Assembly: GCF_042651425.1 (NCBI RefSeq) | Contig: NZ_JBHSCW010000003.1 | Span: forward strand, 310,001-374,000 | Origin: Fodinicurvata halophila | GTDB taxonomy: Bacteria; Pseudomonadota; Alphaproteobacteria; Kiloniellales; DSM-21159 | Reading direction: 5' to 3' | DNA length: 64,000 bases | Shown: one piece after another, positions 1 through 8,837 of the stretch | Layout: every line of letters starts with the position of its first letter | How positions within the stretch are numbered: the first letter of the stretch is position 1 | Program-made: the position numbers and the translations under genes | Notes under the pieces: generated by a model | Databases searched by the model: none | The model's input: only the letters and a program-made list of their open reading frames with translations | What the model was told of the DNA's origin: nothing

Positions 1-16
1 GGCAAATTGTCAGCTC

Positions 17-427
17 ATGAAGATCGACTCATTCTCCTCAACGCAATCGACTGGCGCGAAGCGCCGCACATCCAGTGGCCGCAGCGGGGATGGATCTTTT
101 TCGCGGATCCTCGGTGACAGCGGTCAGAGCAGCTCGGTCAATCAAAGCGGACCGGTCGGCACGGTGGATTCCCTTCTCAGCCTGCAGGAGGTGGGGGGCG
201 GATCCGATCAGCGCCAACGCAGCCATCAGCATGCCAAGGACGTCCTGGACCAACTCGAGGAATTGCGCCTGGAGCTTCTCTCGGGACGGCTGTCCCTCTC
301 GTTGCTGGAGCGTATCGGCAAGTTGCTTGCGGACCGCCCGGAAGACAGTGGCGATCCGCAGCTGGAAGGCATCCTGCAGGACATCGAGCTTCGCGCTGCG
401 GTCGAACTGGCGAAACTGCAGCGCTGA
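17..427 (+). CDS. fliX: Flagellar assembly regulator FliX
   Basis: The predicted 136-residue protein matches the FliX family, a small alphaproteobacterial regulator that couples early basal-body assembly to later flagellar gene expression and, in Caulobacter, works with the sigma-54 activator FlbD. The Ser/Gly-rich N-terminal half (about 1-50) looks disordered. The C-terminal half carries the family helices, recognisable by the segments VLDQLEELRLELLSGRLS and ILQDIELRAAVELAKL. It lies just inside the window start, so its promoter and left neighbour are not visible. Its position beside a flgFGAH operon with a sigma-54 promoter fits this role. Functional transfer from Caulobacter is inference. 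Confidence 0.9.
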   Translation: MKIDSFSSTQSTGAKRRTSSGRSGDGSFSRILGDSGQSSSVNQSGPVGTVDSLLSLQEVGGGSDQRQRSHQHAKDVLDQLEELRLELLSGRLSLSLLERIGKLLADRPEDSGDPQLEGILQDIELRAAVELAKLQR

Positions 428-542
428 GCGGGAGAATGGGTCAGCTCGGCAATAGCGGAATTGCGCCGTTTCAGGGGGCTTGTCCCCGCCCTCAAAAATC
501 ATATACTCCGCGCGCATTTAGCATTTGCCGTGAGAGTTCCGT

Positions 543-959
543 ATGACGGTTACCTTGCCTCCCGACTATCGGCCTTCCGAAGACGAAAGCTTCATGAATC
601 CGCAGATGCGGGAATACTTTCGCCAGAAGCTGCTTCAATGGAAAGCCGAGCTTCTCAAGGAATCCGGTGAAACAATCAATCACATGCAAAGTGAAAGCCT
701 GGCCGAGCCGGATGTGGCCGATCGCGCATCACTGGAATCCGATCGCTCCCTGGAACTGCGGACACGCGACCGGGAACGCAAGCTGATCGCCAAGATTGAT
801 GACGCTCTGCAGCGTCTCGAGGATGGCAGCTATGGATATTGCGAAGAGACGGGTGAGCCGATTGCGATCCGTCGGCTGGAAGCCAGGCCGATTGCAACGC
901 TGTCGCTTGAGGCGCAAGAGCGTCATGAACGCCTGGAGCGTACCCAGCGCGACGACTGA
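543..959 (+). CDS. dksA: RNA polymerase-binding factor DksA (one-cysteine type)
   Basis: DksA enters the secondary channel of RNA polymerase and, with ppGpp, adjusts promoter output. The 138-residue protein shows the coiled-coil tip motif DxxDxA at residues 57-62 (DVADRA) and the C-terminal globular region with YGYCEETGEPI and RRLEARP. Of the four zinc-binding cysteines in E. coli DksA only one remains (Cys100); the other positions are Thr, Ser and Ala (TLSLEAQ). This matches the one-Cys DksA class known from alphaproteobacteria such as Rhodobacter, which works without structural zinc. The gene stands alone between fliX and the convergent flgH operon, and a bidirectional hairpin follows it. 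Confidence 0.95.
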   Translation: MTVTLPPDYRPSEDESFMNPQMREYFRQKLLQWKAELLKESGETINHMQSESLAEPDVADRASLESDRSLELRTRDRERKLIAKIDDALQRLEDGSYGYCEETGEPIAIRRLEARPIATLSLEAQERHERLERTQRDD

Positions 960-997
960 TCCGCGCGTTATGCACGGTATCTACTTTTGAAGTCATG

Positions 998-1034
998 AAA
1001 AAAGGGCCGGTTCGATGAACCGGCCCTGAGTTTT
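998..1034 (-). terminator. Bidirectional intrinsic terminator between dksA and flgH
   Basis: A perfect 10-bp stem (1004-1013 with 1017-1026, GGGCCGGTTC against GAACCGGCCC) closes a 3-base loop. On the minus strand it is followed by six T (998-1003), an ideal end for the flgFGAH operon. On the plus strand the tail is TGAGTTTT, weaker but usable for dksA. Confidence 0.9.
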
Positions 1035-1077
1035 CCAAGCTCGGGACAGACGCCTGGAAGTATCCGTTTTCCCGGCC

Positions 1078-1860
1078 TCAGAAGGGCCAGATGATGTCGA
1101 AGACCTGCTGGCCATAGCGCGGCTGCTGCACGTCGGAGAGCTCTCCACGTCCACCATAGGAAACACGCGCCTCAGCAATCTGGTCGTAGCTGATCTCGTT
1201 GAGGGTCGTGATGTCCTCGGGCCGCACGATTCCGGCGATCTTTAGCTCGCGCAGTTCAAAGTTGACCCGGGTTTCCTGGCGTCCCGAGATGACGAGGTTC
1301 CCGTTAGGCAGGACATCGGTGACGATGGCCGCAATCCTGAGGTCGATCTCCTCCTCGCGGGAGATATTACCGGTGCCGCCGGCTTCCGAAGTGCTTCCGG
1401 CAGAGACAAGGTTTCCGGGGTCGACTGCGTTTGGCAGGACGTTCCGCAACCTGGTTTCGTAGCCTAAGAAGGAATTCAGGGACGAGTTCTCGTCGCTGTT
1501 ACGGCTGCGATTCGTGGTGTTGTTCATCTCAGCGCTGTCATTCATCTGGATAACCACGGTTACGATGTCGCCCGCTTCGCTGGCACGCTGGTCTTCGAAG
1601 AAGGTACGACTGCCGCTTTTCCACAGCGAGTTGGCGTGCTGTTGGGGTTCAGGTGCCGCCTGCTGCCGCGGGTTCGTGAGAGCGGCCTGTTGCTGGGCCT
1701 GAGGGCTGACCGGGATATCGATTTCCGACATGTCCGGCGCCTTGCCGACCCGGGAGAGACGTTCGGCAGCATTGCAGCCGGCCAGAGCCAGGCCCAGCAG
1801 GCCGATCATTACGAGCTTGCCCATGAAGCGGGGCAGGGGGGAGATGTAGGTGATTTTCAT
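1078..1860 (-). CDS. flgH: Flagellar L-ring lipoprotein FlgH
   Basis: FlgH forms the L-ring of the flagellar basal body in the outer membrane. The chosen ATG at 1860 gives 260 residues and has a GGAAGGA Shine-Dalgarno with 8 bases of spacing; an in-frame ATG 21 bases upstream has no better site. A lipoprotein signal ends in the lipobox LAGC with Cys29 as the lipidated residue. The family segments SLWKSGSRTFFEDQRA, GDIVTVVI and a C-terminal GRGELSDVQQPRYGQQV are present. It is the last gene of the flgF-flgG-flgA-flgH operon, 23 bases after flgA, and ends at a strong terminator. Confidence 0.95.
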   Translation of the reverse strand: MKITYISPLPRFMGKLVMIGLLGLALAGCNAAERLSRVGKAPDMSEIDIPVSPQAQQQAALTNPRQQAAPEPQQHANSLWKSGSRTFFEDQRASEAGDIVTVVIQMNDSAEMNNTTNRSRNSDENSSLNSFLGYETRLRNVLPNAVDPGNLVSAGSTSEAGGTGNISREEEIDLRIAAIVTDVLPNGNLVISGRQETRVNFELRELKIAGIVRPEDITTLNEISYDQIAEARVSYGGRGELSDVQQPRYGQQVFDIIWPF

Positions 1861-1883
1861 GATCTGGATCCTTCCGGACATGG

Positions 1884-2867
1884 TCAGTTCAGCATGGCCG
1901 TACTGTGGCCGCCTACGGACACGAGTCCCGTATCCTCCACAACAGCCTCGATGATCTGATTGGACTTGGCGTTCATGACACGAATGACAGCGCCGTCCGT
2001 GCCTTCCTCCAGTGCCCGCCCGGAAACGGTAAGATGCAGGTTGGAGTTACGATAGCGAATGGTCACGGAACTGTTCTTTGTGACAAGAACAGGTTCCTTG
2101 AGGTCGCTCGCACGCAGGCTGGTGCCGGCGCGCACTGTACGGCGGGGACTCTTGCCGATCATCTGGACCGGGTCCGTCACGGCTTCGGCATGAAGGCGGT
2201 CGGCCCGCTCGGACTCCCAGCTGATGTCCGCCTCGCGGATGACATCACTGGGGCTGATGCGCCGATTGAGCGTGGGGACATCCACCAGTTCATAGGCGCG
2301 CCCGCTCAACTCCACCCGCACCAGGGGAGAGCCGTTGTCAGGATAGACCAGGCGTGCGCGGAAGCGATTGCTCTCTTCGTTGCGCTCCAGCCCAACAATG
2401 CCAGCTTCCGCGTTGTCGACGCGTGGGACATGCAGGGTTTCCTGCGGGTCCTCCAGAGAGATGTCGAGGTCCATGTCCTCGCCTCGAACACGGAAAGCCT
2501 GCTCGATCATGTCGAGGAGTTCTCCGCGCTCCAGGCGAATGCTGGACCGTTCCACTTCGGCATACTCCAATCGAGAGCGAGGAGCCCAGTCGATTCCGTA
2601 GTTGCGAGCCAATGTGGCCAGCCAGCGGGCTTCCAGTTGCACCGTCGTCCCGGCTGCCGGAGCGCGTCCGATCGGGGTGTCGGCCTGGTCCTCGAGACCA
2701 CTGAAGATGTCGCCGAGCCTCACGAACTCTTCTTCGACAACGATGGAGCGGTTGAGGGAGATCATCTCCTCGACATCCGGCTCCGTTTCGGCTGCAGCGA
2801 ACTGAGGGACGGCGATGGATAGAAAGCCGGCTGTCAGGAGGCTCGTCAGTAGTGAGTTTTTCATCAT
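1884..2867 (-). CDS. flgA: Flagellar P-ring assembly chaperone FlgA
   Basis: FlgA is the periplasmic chaperone needed to assemble the FlgI P-ring. The 327-residue product has a cleavable signal peptide (AxA-type site near residue 26). Its C-terminal half is the SAF/ChapFlgA domain, with VPTLNRRISPSDVI, SPRRTVRAGTSLRASDL and NQIIEAVV. Two consecutive ATG codons (2867 and 2864) follow a GGGAGGAT ribosome site, and either could be used. It lies 14 bases after flgG in the same operon. The long N-terminal part (about 30-190) is more divergent, as usual for alphaproteobacterial FlgA. Confidence 0.93.
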   Translation of the reverse strand: MMKNSLLTSLLTAGFLSIAVPQFAAAETEPDVEEMISLNRSIVVEEEFVRLGDIFSGLEDQADTPIGRAPAAGTTVQLEARWLATLARNYGIDWAPRSRLEYAEVERSSIRLERGELLDMIEQAFRVRGEDMDLDISLEDPQETLHVPRVDNAEAGIVGLERNEESNRFRARLVYPDNGSPLVRVELSGRAYELVDVPTLNRRISPSDVIREADISWESERADRLHAEAVTDPVQMIGKSPRRTVRAGTSLRASDLKEPVLVTKNSSVTIRYRNSNLHLTVSGRALEEGTDGAVIRVMNAKSNQIIEAVVEDTGLVSVGGHSTAMLN

Positions 2868-2881
2868 GTTATCCTCCCGTA

Positions 2882-3667
<786 letters not shown>

Positions 3668-3719
3668 GATCAGATTTCCTTTCCTGTAAACCGAAGGGCT
3701 GTCCTGTTCGAGGTCATGC

Positions 3720-4487
3720 CTAGCGTCCAGATGAACCCAGGATCTGAATGGCCTGTTTCTGCCGTTCGTGTTCCTGGTCCATCATGTTCTTGGTAGACTG
3801 GTAGCTACGCATGGTTTCGATCATGCGGGTCATCTCAACGACACCCTGAACGTTTGAATCCTCGAGCATACCCTGCAGGATGGAGACGTCTTCTGCCTCC
3901 GCGGCCATGGGCTCCTGGTCTTCCGCATTCAGAAGTCCTCCGGCCTCGCGTTTGAGTTCATATTCCTCCTCGAACTGCACCACTCCGATCTGGCCAATGG
4001 GGAGACCTCCCAAGGGATTGGCGGGATCACGGACCGCAATGGTGCCATCCTTGTTGATGACAACGTCCGAAGCTTCCGGAGGCAATACGATGGGGGCGCC
4101 GTCCATGCCCATGACCGGATCCCCCTCGGAGGTCACGATCTGACCGTTGTTATCCAGCGAGAAGTTGCCTTTTCGGGTATAGCGCGCTCCATCTTCGGTC
4201 TCGACCGTAAAGTAGCCGGGTCCGGAGATGGCCACGTCCAACGGATTGTCGGTGTTGATCATCGGACCTTCACTCAGATCGCGCACGCTCGCCAGGTCCT
4301 GGACCATGCTGATCTTGCGGAAGGCGCCGGCTCCCATGTCACGGGTATCGGCAAGATATTCCGAGAACATCATCGATTCCCGCTGATATCCTGGCGTGTT
4401 CATGTTTGCCAGGTTGTTCGTCACGACATCCATTTCCCGGCGGAGGCCGGTCAGCCGTGACAGGGCTATGTAACTTGGGCTTTCCAT
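3720..4487 (-). CDS. flgF: Flagellar proximal rod protein FlgF
   Basis: FlgF is the proximal rod subunit at the start of the rod/ring operon. The 255-residue protein has the rod family N-terminus (LRREMDVVTNNLANMNTPG), a central GPGYFTVETEDGARYTRKG, and the C-terminal segment SNVQGVVEMTRMIETMRSYQ. A ribosome site AGGA lies 10 bases before the ATG. The promoter region upstream contains a sigma-54 element with consensus spacing. Confidence 0.95.
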   Translation of the reverse strand: MESPSYIALSRLTGLRREMDVVTNNLANMNTPGYQRESMMFSEYLADTRDMGAGAFRKISMVQDLASVRDLSEGPMINTDNPLDVAISGPGYFTVETEDGARYTRKGNFSLDNNGQIVTSEGDPVMGMDGAPIVLPPEASDVVINKDGTIAVRDPANPLGGLPIGQIGVVQFEEEYELKREAGGLLNAEDQEPMAAEAEDVSILQGMLEDSNVQGVVEMTRMIETMRSYQSTKNMMDQEHERQKQAIQILGSSGR

Positions 4488-4545
4488 GGTTCGTCTGTCC
4501 TTATTTCGTGCCGAGCTCTTTTGTGAGCTTCTTGCACCTTCGCAG

Positions 4546-4562
4546 AAGCAGGAAGCGTGCCA
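4546..4562 (-). promoter_or_regulatory. Sigma-54 promoter of flgFGAH
   Basis: On the minus strand the sequence TGGCACGCTTCCTGCTT has GG and GC separated by exactly 10 bases, matching the -24/-12 consensus TGGCACG-N4-TTGCW at nearly all positions. It lies about 60 bases before the flgF ATG, giving a predicted leader of roughly 50 bases. Sigma-54 control is typical of class III rod and ring genes in alphaproteobacteria. Confidence 0.8.
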
Positions 4563-4693
4563 GTTCGTTAAATTATTTTATTTCAATGAGTTATGGAATT
4601 CGATCTGAAGGCGGACGGGGGATTTCGGAAATCTTTTCGTTCCGGCGGGCAAAAGCTGCCGCAACGAAACTTCTGCTGCGGAGAAACGAGTTG

Positions 4694-4701
4694 TTAACCA
4701 T
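4694..4701 (+). promoter_or_regulatory. CtrA half-site upstream of fliL
   Basis: The octamer TTAACCAT matches the CtrA half-site and lies 56 bases before the chosen fliL ATG. The divergent region 4488-4757 also contains the sigma-54 promoter for flgF. CtrA use here is an inference supported by cckA in the same cluster. Confidence 0.45.
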
Positions 4702-4757
4702 CGTCCGTTAGGTTTGCGGAACCTGCAGATAACGAAATGATTCAGGAAGCGACCAGA

Positions 4758-5279
4758 ATGGCCGATGCGGTTGTAGACAATGATACCGGGGATGATGAAG
4801 TCGAGGTTCTGCCCCGGAAGTCTGGTCTGAGTGGCAAAAAGCTTGTCCTCTTCATCCTTCTTCCCCTTCTGATTCTGGGGGGCGGCGCCGCTGCCCTTTA
4901 TTTCACCGGCATGCTGGACAAGCTGCTGGTGCCGGTGGAGGCCGGTGAGAAAGAGGAGGGGAAAACCGAGGACCTCAGGGTTTTCTACGAGCTTCCGGAC
5001 ATGCTGGTGAATCTCAATTCAAATGACGGCCGGTCCGGCTATCTGAAGCTTTCCATCAGCCTGGAGCTCAAGGATCCTGCCGCCTTGGCGGCTCTCGAGA
5101 AGGTCCAGCCGCGGATTATCGACAGTTTTCAGGTTTACCTTCGGGAACTGCGCGTCGACGACCTGGAAGGGTCGGCCGGAATGCAGCGCCTGCGCGAGGA
5201 ACTGTTGATGCGCGCCAATACGACGGTCGACGAGCCCGAGATCAGCGATGTGCTGTTCCGCCAGATCCTGGTTCAGTAA
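4758..5279 (+). CDS. fliL: Flagellar basal body-associated protein FliL
   Basis: FliL is an inner-membrane protein that surrounds the stator and supports motor torque. The ATG at 4758 is preferred because AGGAAG lies 8 bases upstream; an earlier in-frame ATG at 4737 lacks such a site. The 173-residue product has a short acidic cytoplasmic N-terminus, one membrane segment (KLVLFILLPLLILGGGAAAL), and a periplasmic SPFH-like FliL domain. That domain contains ELPDMLVNLNSND, YLKLSISLEL and a C-terminal SDVLFRQILVQ. It heads the fliL-fliM operon. Confidence 0.93.
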   Translation: MADAVVDNDTGDDEVEVLPRKSGLSGKKLVLFILLPLLILGGGAAALYFTGMLDKLLVPVEAGEKEEGKTEDLRVFYELPDMLVNLNSNDGRSGYLKLSISLELKDPAALAALEKVQPRIIDSFQVYLRELRVDDLEGSAGMQRLREELLMRANTTVDEPEISDVLFRQILVQ

Positions 5280-5303
5280 ACCCCGGAGAGCAGTGGACGC
5301 CCC

Positions 5304-6401
5304 ATGAGTGATATGCCGGACAACAACGAGACCCCGGACGCGGAGACCGACGAAGACTACGATGCCCTGATGGCCGAGTGGGAGGCCATGGCGGATTCGG
5401 AAGACGGCGAGGAGGTCGAGGGGTCTTCCGAGCGCGTGCTCGATCAGAGCGAGATCGACAGCCTGCTGGGCTTCGATGATGACGGCAGAGGGGGCGGAGA
5501 CAACGAGGGCATCAATGCCATCGTCAACTCGACGCGGGTGTCCTACGAGCGGCTTCCGATGCTCGAGGTGGTCTTCGACCGCCTGGTACGCATGATGTCC
5601 ACCTCACTGCGCAATTTCACGTCCGACAACGTGGAGGTCAGCCTGGACAACATCACTTCGCAACGTTTCGGCGATTACCTCAATTCCATTCCGTTGCCGG
5701 CGATGCTGGCCGTCTTCAAGGCCGAGGAATGGGACAACTACGGCCTGATGATCGTCGACAGCAACCTGATCTATTCCATCGTCGACGTGCTGCTGGGCGG
5801 GCGTCGTGGAACGGCGGCCATGCGCATCGAAGGGCGTCCCTACACCACGATCGAGCGCAACCTGATTACGCGGCTTATGAACGTGATCCTGATGGATCTG
5901 TCGGCGGCCTTCGACCCCTTGTCTCCGGTGACCTTCCGCTTCGAGCGTCTTGAGACAAATCCGCGCTTTGCCGCCATCGCACGCAACGCCAATGCGGCGA
6001 TCAATACGCGTCTTCGCATTGACATGGAGGATCGCGGTGGCCGCGTCGAGCTTGTCCTGCCCTATGCCACGTTGGAGCCGGTCCGCGAACTGCTGCTGCA
6101 GATGTTCATGGGTGAGAAGTTCGGCCGGGACTCCATCTGGGAAAGCCATCTGAGTGCGGAACTCTGGCATACCGAGGTGGCGATCGACGCCGTGCTCGAC
6201 CAGCTTGAAATGCCGCTGAGCAGTATCCTGAACCTCAAGGTCGGGGATCAGATCCCCCTCAACAAGACACCCAGTTCCAAGGTTGCCCTGCGCTGCGGGG
6301 ACGTGGAGATGTTCAAGGGACAAATGGGGCGGCGCAACGGCCATATTGCCGCAAGGATTTCCGACAAGTTGATCCGCGGGCCCGGGGAGTTCGACCAATG
6401 A
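5304..6401 (+). CDS. fliM: Flagellar motor switch protein FliM
   Basis: FliM is the C-ring subunit that binds phospho-CheY and sets rotation direction. The CheY-binding motif LDQSEIDSLLGF sits at residues 46-57 rather than at the extreme N-terminus, so this protein carries about 40 extra acidic residues in front. The middle CheC-like domain and the C-terminal FliN-like domain (LNLKVGDQIPLNK, VEMFKGQMGRRNGHIAARI) are complete, giving 365 residues in total. Its stop overlaps the next start in an ATGA, which indicates translational coupling. fliG and fliN are not in the window. Confidence 0.97.
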   Translation: MSDMPDNNETPDAETDEDYDALMAEWEAMADSEDGEEVEGSSERVLDQSEIDSLLGFDDDGRGGGDNEGINAIVNSTRVSYERLPMLEVVFDRLVRMMSTSLRNFTSDNVEVSLDNITSQRFGDYLNSIPLPAMLAVFKAEEWDNYGLMIVDSNLIYSIVDVLLGGRRGTAAMRIEGRPYTTIERNLITRLMNVILMDLSAAFDPLSPVTFRFERLETNPRFAAIARNANAAINTRLRIDMEDRGGRVELVLPYATLEPVRELLLQMFMGEKFGRDSIWESHLSAELWHTEVAIDAVLDQLEMPLSSILNLKVGDQIPLNKTPSSKVALRCGDVEMFKGQMGRRNGHIAARISDKLIRGPGEFDQ

Positions 6402-6913
6402 CAGTGGAATTGATGATAGATGCAGGACTTGCCGTTCTGCTCGTGGTGACAATCGTTTATGCGATCGTTCTAAACAGAAAACTCAACCAGTTCCGCAATC
6501 TGCGTGAAGAAATGCAGGGCATGGTTGGTGACTTTGCCAAGGCCACCCAGGATGCGGAAAAGGGCATCGCCAGTTTGCAGGAGCGTTCGCACACGCTGGG
6601 AAGCGACCTGGAGACCCATGTCAGTGCCGTCGAGGGACGTGTTTCGGAGGCGCGCAGCCTGGCCGATGATCTGGTTTTCCTGGTGGAGAAGGGGACCTCC
6701 GTGGCCGATCGCCTTGAGACGGCCGTCTCAAGGGGGCTATCGGCAAGCCCGCAGCCTTCGGACGGTGATGTGCAGAGTGGGAAAGTCGAGCCGCTCAGCA
6801 AGAAGACGGCCGGAACTGCCGGAAATCGCGAAAAGAAACAGGCAAGCAAGTCCGCCGAATCCGTTTCTCCGGAAGCACGAGAGCTACTCAAGACACTGGA
6901 TGGAATTCGATGA
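6398..6913 (+). CDS. DUF6468 membrane protein, flagellar neighbour
   Basis: The 171-residue protein has one N-terminal membrane helix (about residues 5-26). A helical region follows (about 30-110) with heptad-like LREEMQGMVGDFAKATQDAE and the family segment SEARSLADDLVFLVEKG, then a basic low-complexity tail. I recognise it as the DUF6468 type that sits between fliM and a MotE-like gene in Rhodospirillales. It overlaps fliM by 4 bases and the next gene by 4 bases, so it is probably co-translated with motor genes. Its function is not established; a structural or stator-related role is inference. Confidence 0.75.
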   Translation: MTVELMIDAGLAVLLVVTIVYAIVLNRKLNQFRNLREEMQGMVGDFAKATQDAEKGIASLQERSHTLGSDLETHVSAVEGRVSEARSLADDLVFLVEKGTSVADRLETAVSRGLSASPQPSDGDVQSGKVEPLSKKTAGTAGNREKKQASKSAESVSPEARELLKTLDGIR

Positions 6914-7647
6914 CGGTATCGCTGAAGGATGGCGCCGTGCAGTTGAAACGGACGCCGCGCCTGAGACTCCTGCCTCTGGTCATTTTTCTCGCGACGCTGA
7001 CCCTTGGCTTTCGTGTCATCGACGTCTGGCAGGGTGTGGAGGTCGCCGCCCAGGAGGACGTCGCCGAAGAAGGCCAGGAGAACGCGCGTGCCGAGGATAA
7101 GGACCAGCAGGCCGCTCAAGCAGGAGACCAGGTGGCCGAGACCGATCCTCAAGCGCCGGAAGAGGGGAAGGCGCGCGCAGATCAGGCACTTGACGGAGAA
7201 AAGAGTCTTTCCGCCGTCGATCCGTTTTCCATGACGGAGACGGAGATCGAGCTCCTGCAATCCCTGGCCGGGCGTCGGCAGGAGCTGGAACAGCGCGAGA
7301 AGGCGCTGGAAGAGAAGGAAGCCTTGCTCAAGGCGACCGAGACCCGTGTCGAGGAGAAGATTGCCAGGCTCGAGGAAATGCAGGGCAGGATCGAGGGCCT
7401 TCTGGGCGAATTCGACGATGAAGAGCAGCAGAAGCTGGAGAACCTGGTTCAGATCTACGAGAAGATGAAGCCCAAGGATGCGGCCCGCATCTTCGAGCAG
7501 CTGGACATGGAAGTTCTCCTGGCCGTGATCACCCGCATGAAGCAGCGCATTTCGGCGCCGATACTGGCGGAAATGCGCCCGGATCGCGCGCAGCAGATCA
7601 CCGTGCGCATGGCAGAAAAGCGCGAACTTCCGGTCCTGGGCGAATAA
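6910..7647 (+). CDS. MotE-like protein with MgtE-N-type domain
   Basis: The 245-residue product has a membrane or signal-anchor helix at residues 16-34 (LRLLPLVIFLATLTLGFRV). An acidic Ala/Gln/Glu-rich linker follows, then a long coiled coil (about 120-175, EQREKALEEKEALLKATETRVEE in part). The C-terminal MgtE-N-like helical domain contains YEKMKPKDAARIFEQLDMEV and ILAEMRPDRAQQIT. This is the layout of MotE-family proteins; in Sinorhizobium MotE is a periplasmic chaperone for MotC. It is coupled to DUF6468 by a 4-base overlap. Whether it acts as a chaperone here is inference. Confidence 0.8.
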   Translation: MTVSLKDGAVQLKRTPRLRLLPLVIFLATLTLGFRVIDVWQGVEVAAQEDVAEEGQENARAEDKDQQAAQAGDQVAETDPQAPEEGKARADQALDGEKSLSAVDPFSMTETEIELLQSLAGRRQELEQREKALEEKEALLKATETRVEEKIARLEEMQGRIEGLLGEFDDEEQQKLENLVQIYEKMKPKDAARIFEQLDMEVLLAVITRMKQRISAPILAEMRPDRAQQITVRMAEKRELPVLGE

Positions 7648-7780
7648 TCACCCCAGCACCATAAATTTTGCGCGGCTTTACCCAACGTTAAGAAGCAGCG
7701 ACTAGTTTGCTTATCAGGGCAGTTCTGTACTGTCCAAGGCAAGAAGTCGGAACACACGGAAAAAAGACGGAGTATTTTAC

Positions 7781-8170
7781 ATGGCAGGTGTGGACATGAA
7801 TATGCAGATCCTCATCGTTGACGACTACAAGACGATGCTCAGGATTATTCGCAACCTGCTGAAGCAGCTTGGTTTCAATAATGTCGATGAAGCGACGGAC
7901 GGAGCCACGGCCCTTCAGAAGCTGCGCGACAAGCCCTATCAGCTTGTCATCTCGGACTGGAACATGGAGCCCATGAGCGGGCTGCAGCTGCTCAAGGAAG
8001 TTCGTACCGACACCAAGCTGAAAGATCTGCCCTTCGTCATGATCACGGCGGAAAGCAAGAGTGAAAACGTGGTTGCTGCCAAGCAGGCCGGCGTTACCAA
8101 CTACATCGTCAAGCCGTTCAACGCTGCAACGCTGAAGAATAAGCTGCAGGCCGTTCTCGGCGCGTTCTGA
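7781..8170 (+). CDS. cheY: Chemotaxis response regulator CheY
   Basis: This is a stand-alone receiver domain of 129 residues. The acidic pocket is DD at 14-15, the phosphoacceptor is Asp59 in SDWNMEPMSG, the switch Thr is 89, the switch Tyr is 108 and the conserved lysine is Lys111 in KPFN. It binds the FliM N-terminal motif when phosphorylated. It follows the motE-like gene after 133 bases, so it may have its own promoter, and precedes its phosphatase cheZ by 11 bases. Confidence 0.97.
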   Translation: MAGVDMNMQILIVDDYKTMLRIIRNLLKQLGFNNVDEATDGATALQKLRDKPYQLVISDWNMEPMSGLQLLKEVRTDTKLKDLPFVMITAESKSENVVAAKQAGVTNYIVKPFNAATLKNKLQAVLGAF

Positions 8171-8181
8171 GGTCATGAAGC

Positions 8182-8829
8182 ATGGCAGCCGAAACAGAAA
8201 CAAACGGATACGAACAGCGCCTCGAGGCTCTGGTCACCCGCTACAAGGACATCAATCCGGATGATCTGGTTAGTATCGTGGAGGGCATCATAAATACGGC
8301 CCAGGGCGATCTCTCCAGCGTCAATCTGAAGGTCTACGGCGAGATCGAGGCGCTCTCTCGCTATATCCATTCGGCGCGTCAGGAAATCGCCTCCCTGAGG
8401 CCCGACGAAATCACCGACGAACACATTCCGGCGGCCGGCGAAGAGCTGGAAGCCATCGTTGGCGCCACCGAGCAGGCCACGAATACGATCATGGAATCCG
8501 TGGAGGCCATCGAGAATGAGGCGGCGAACCTGCCGCCGGAAACCGCGGAGCGAATCACGAACGCCGTCACCAATGTCTATGAGGCTTGCGGGTTCCAGGA
8601 CATAACAGGACAGCGTATCACCAAGGTGATTCACTGTCTGACGCATATCGAGGAAAAGGTTCACGCCTTGCTGGAGACTTTCGGTGAACCGGGAGACAGG
8701 CCAGTGCGTGAGCGCAAGCCACAGAAGACTTCCGAAGAAGCGGATGCCGCGCTCATGAACGGGCCGCAGTCCGGCGAAAGCGCCATCAGTCAGGATGACA
8801 TCGACGCGTTGCTCGCCAGCTTTGACTGA
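8182..8829 (+). CDS. cheZ: CheY-phosphate phosphatase CheZ
   Basis: CheZ removes the phosphate from CheY. The long helical hairpin includes the catalytic segment YEACGFQDITGQRITKVI, whose Gln in DITGQ is the active-site residue of the family. The very C-terminus, SQDDIDALLASFD (203-215), is the CheY-tethering helix and closely resembles the CheY-binding motif of FliM in this same cluster. The product is 215 residues. A ribosome site GAGG lies 9 bases before the ATG, and cheY ends 11 bases upstream. Confidence 0.93.
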   Translation: MAAETETNGYEQRLEALVTRYKDINPDDLVSIVEGIINTAQGDLSSVNLKVYGEIEALSRYIHSARQEIASLRPDEITDEHIPAAGEELEAIVGATEQATNTIMESVEAIENEAANLPPETAERITNAVTNVYEACGFQDITGQRITKVIHCLTHIEEKVHALLETFGEPGDRPVRERKPQKTSEEADAALMNGPQSGESAISQDDIDALLASFD

Positions 8830-8837
8830 GGCGTGTA

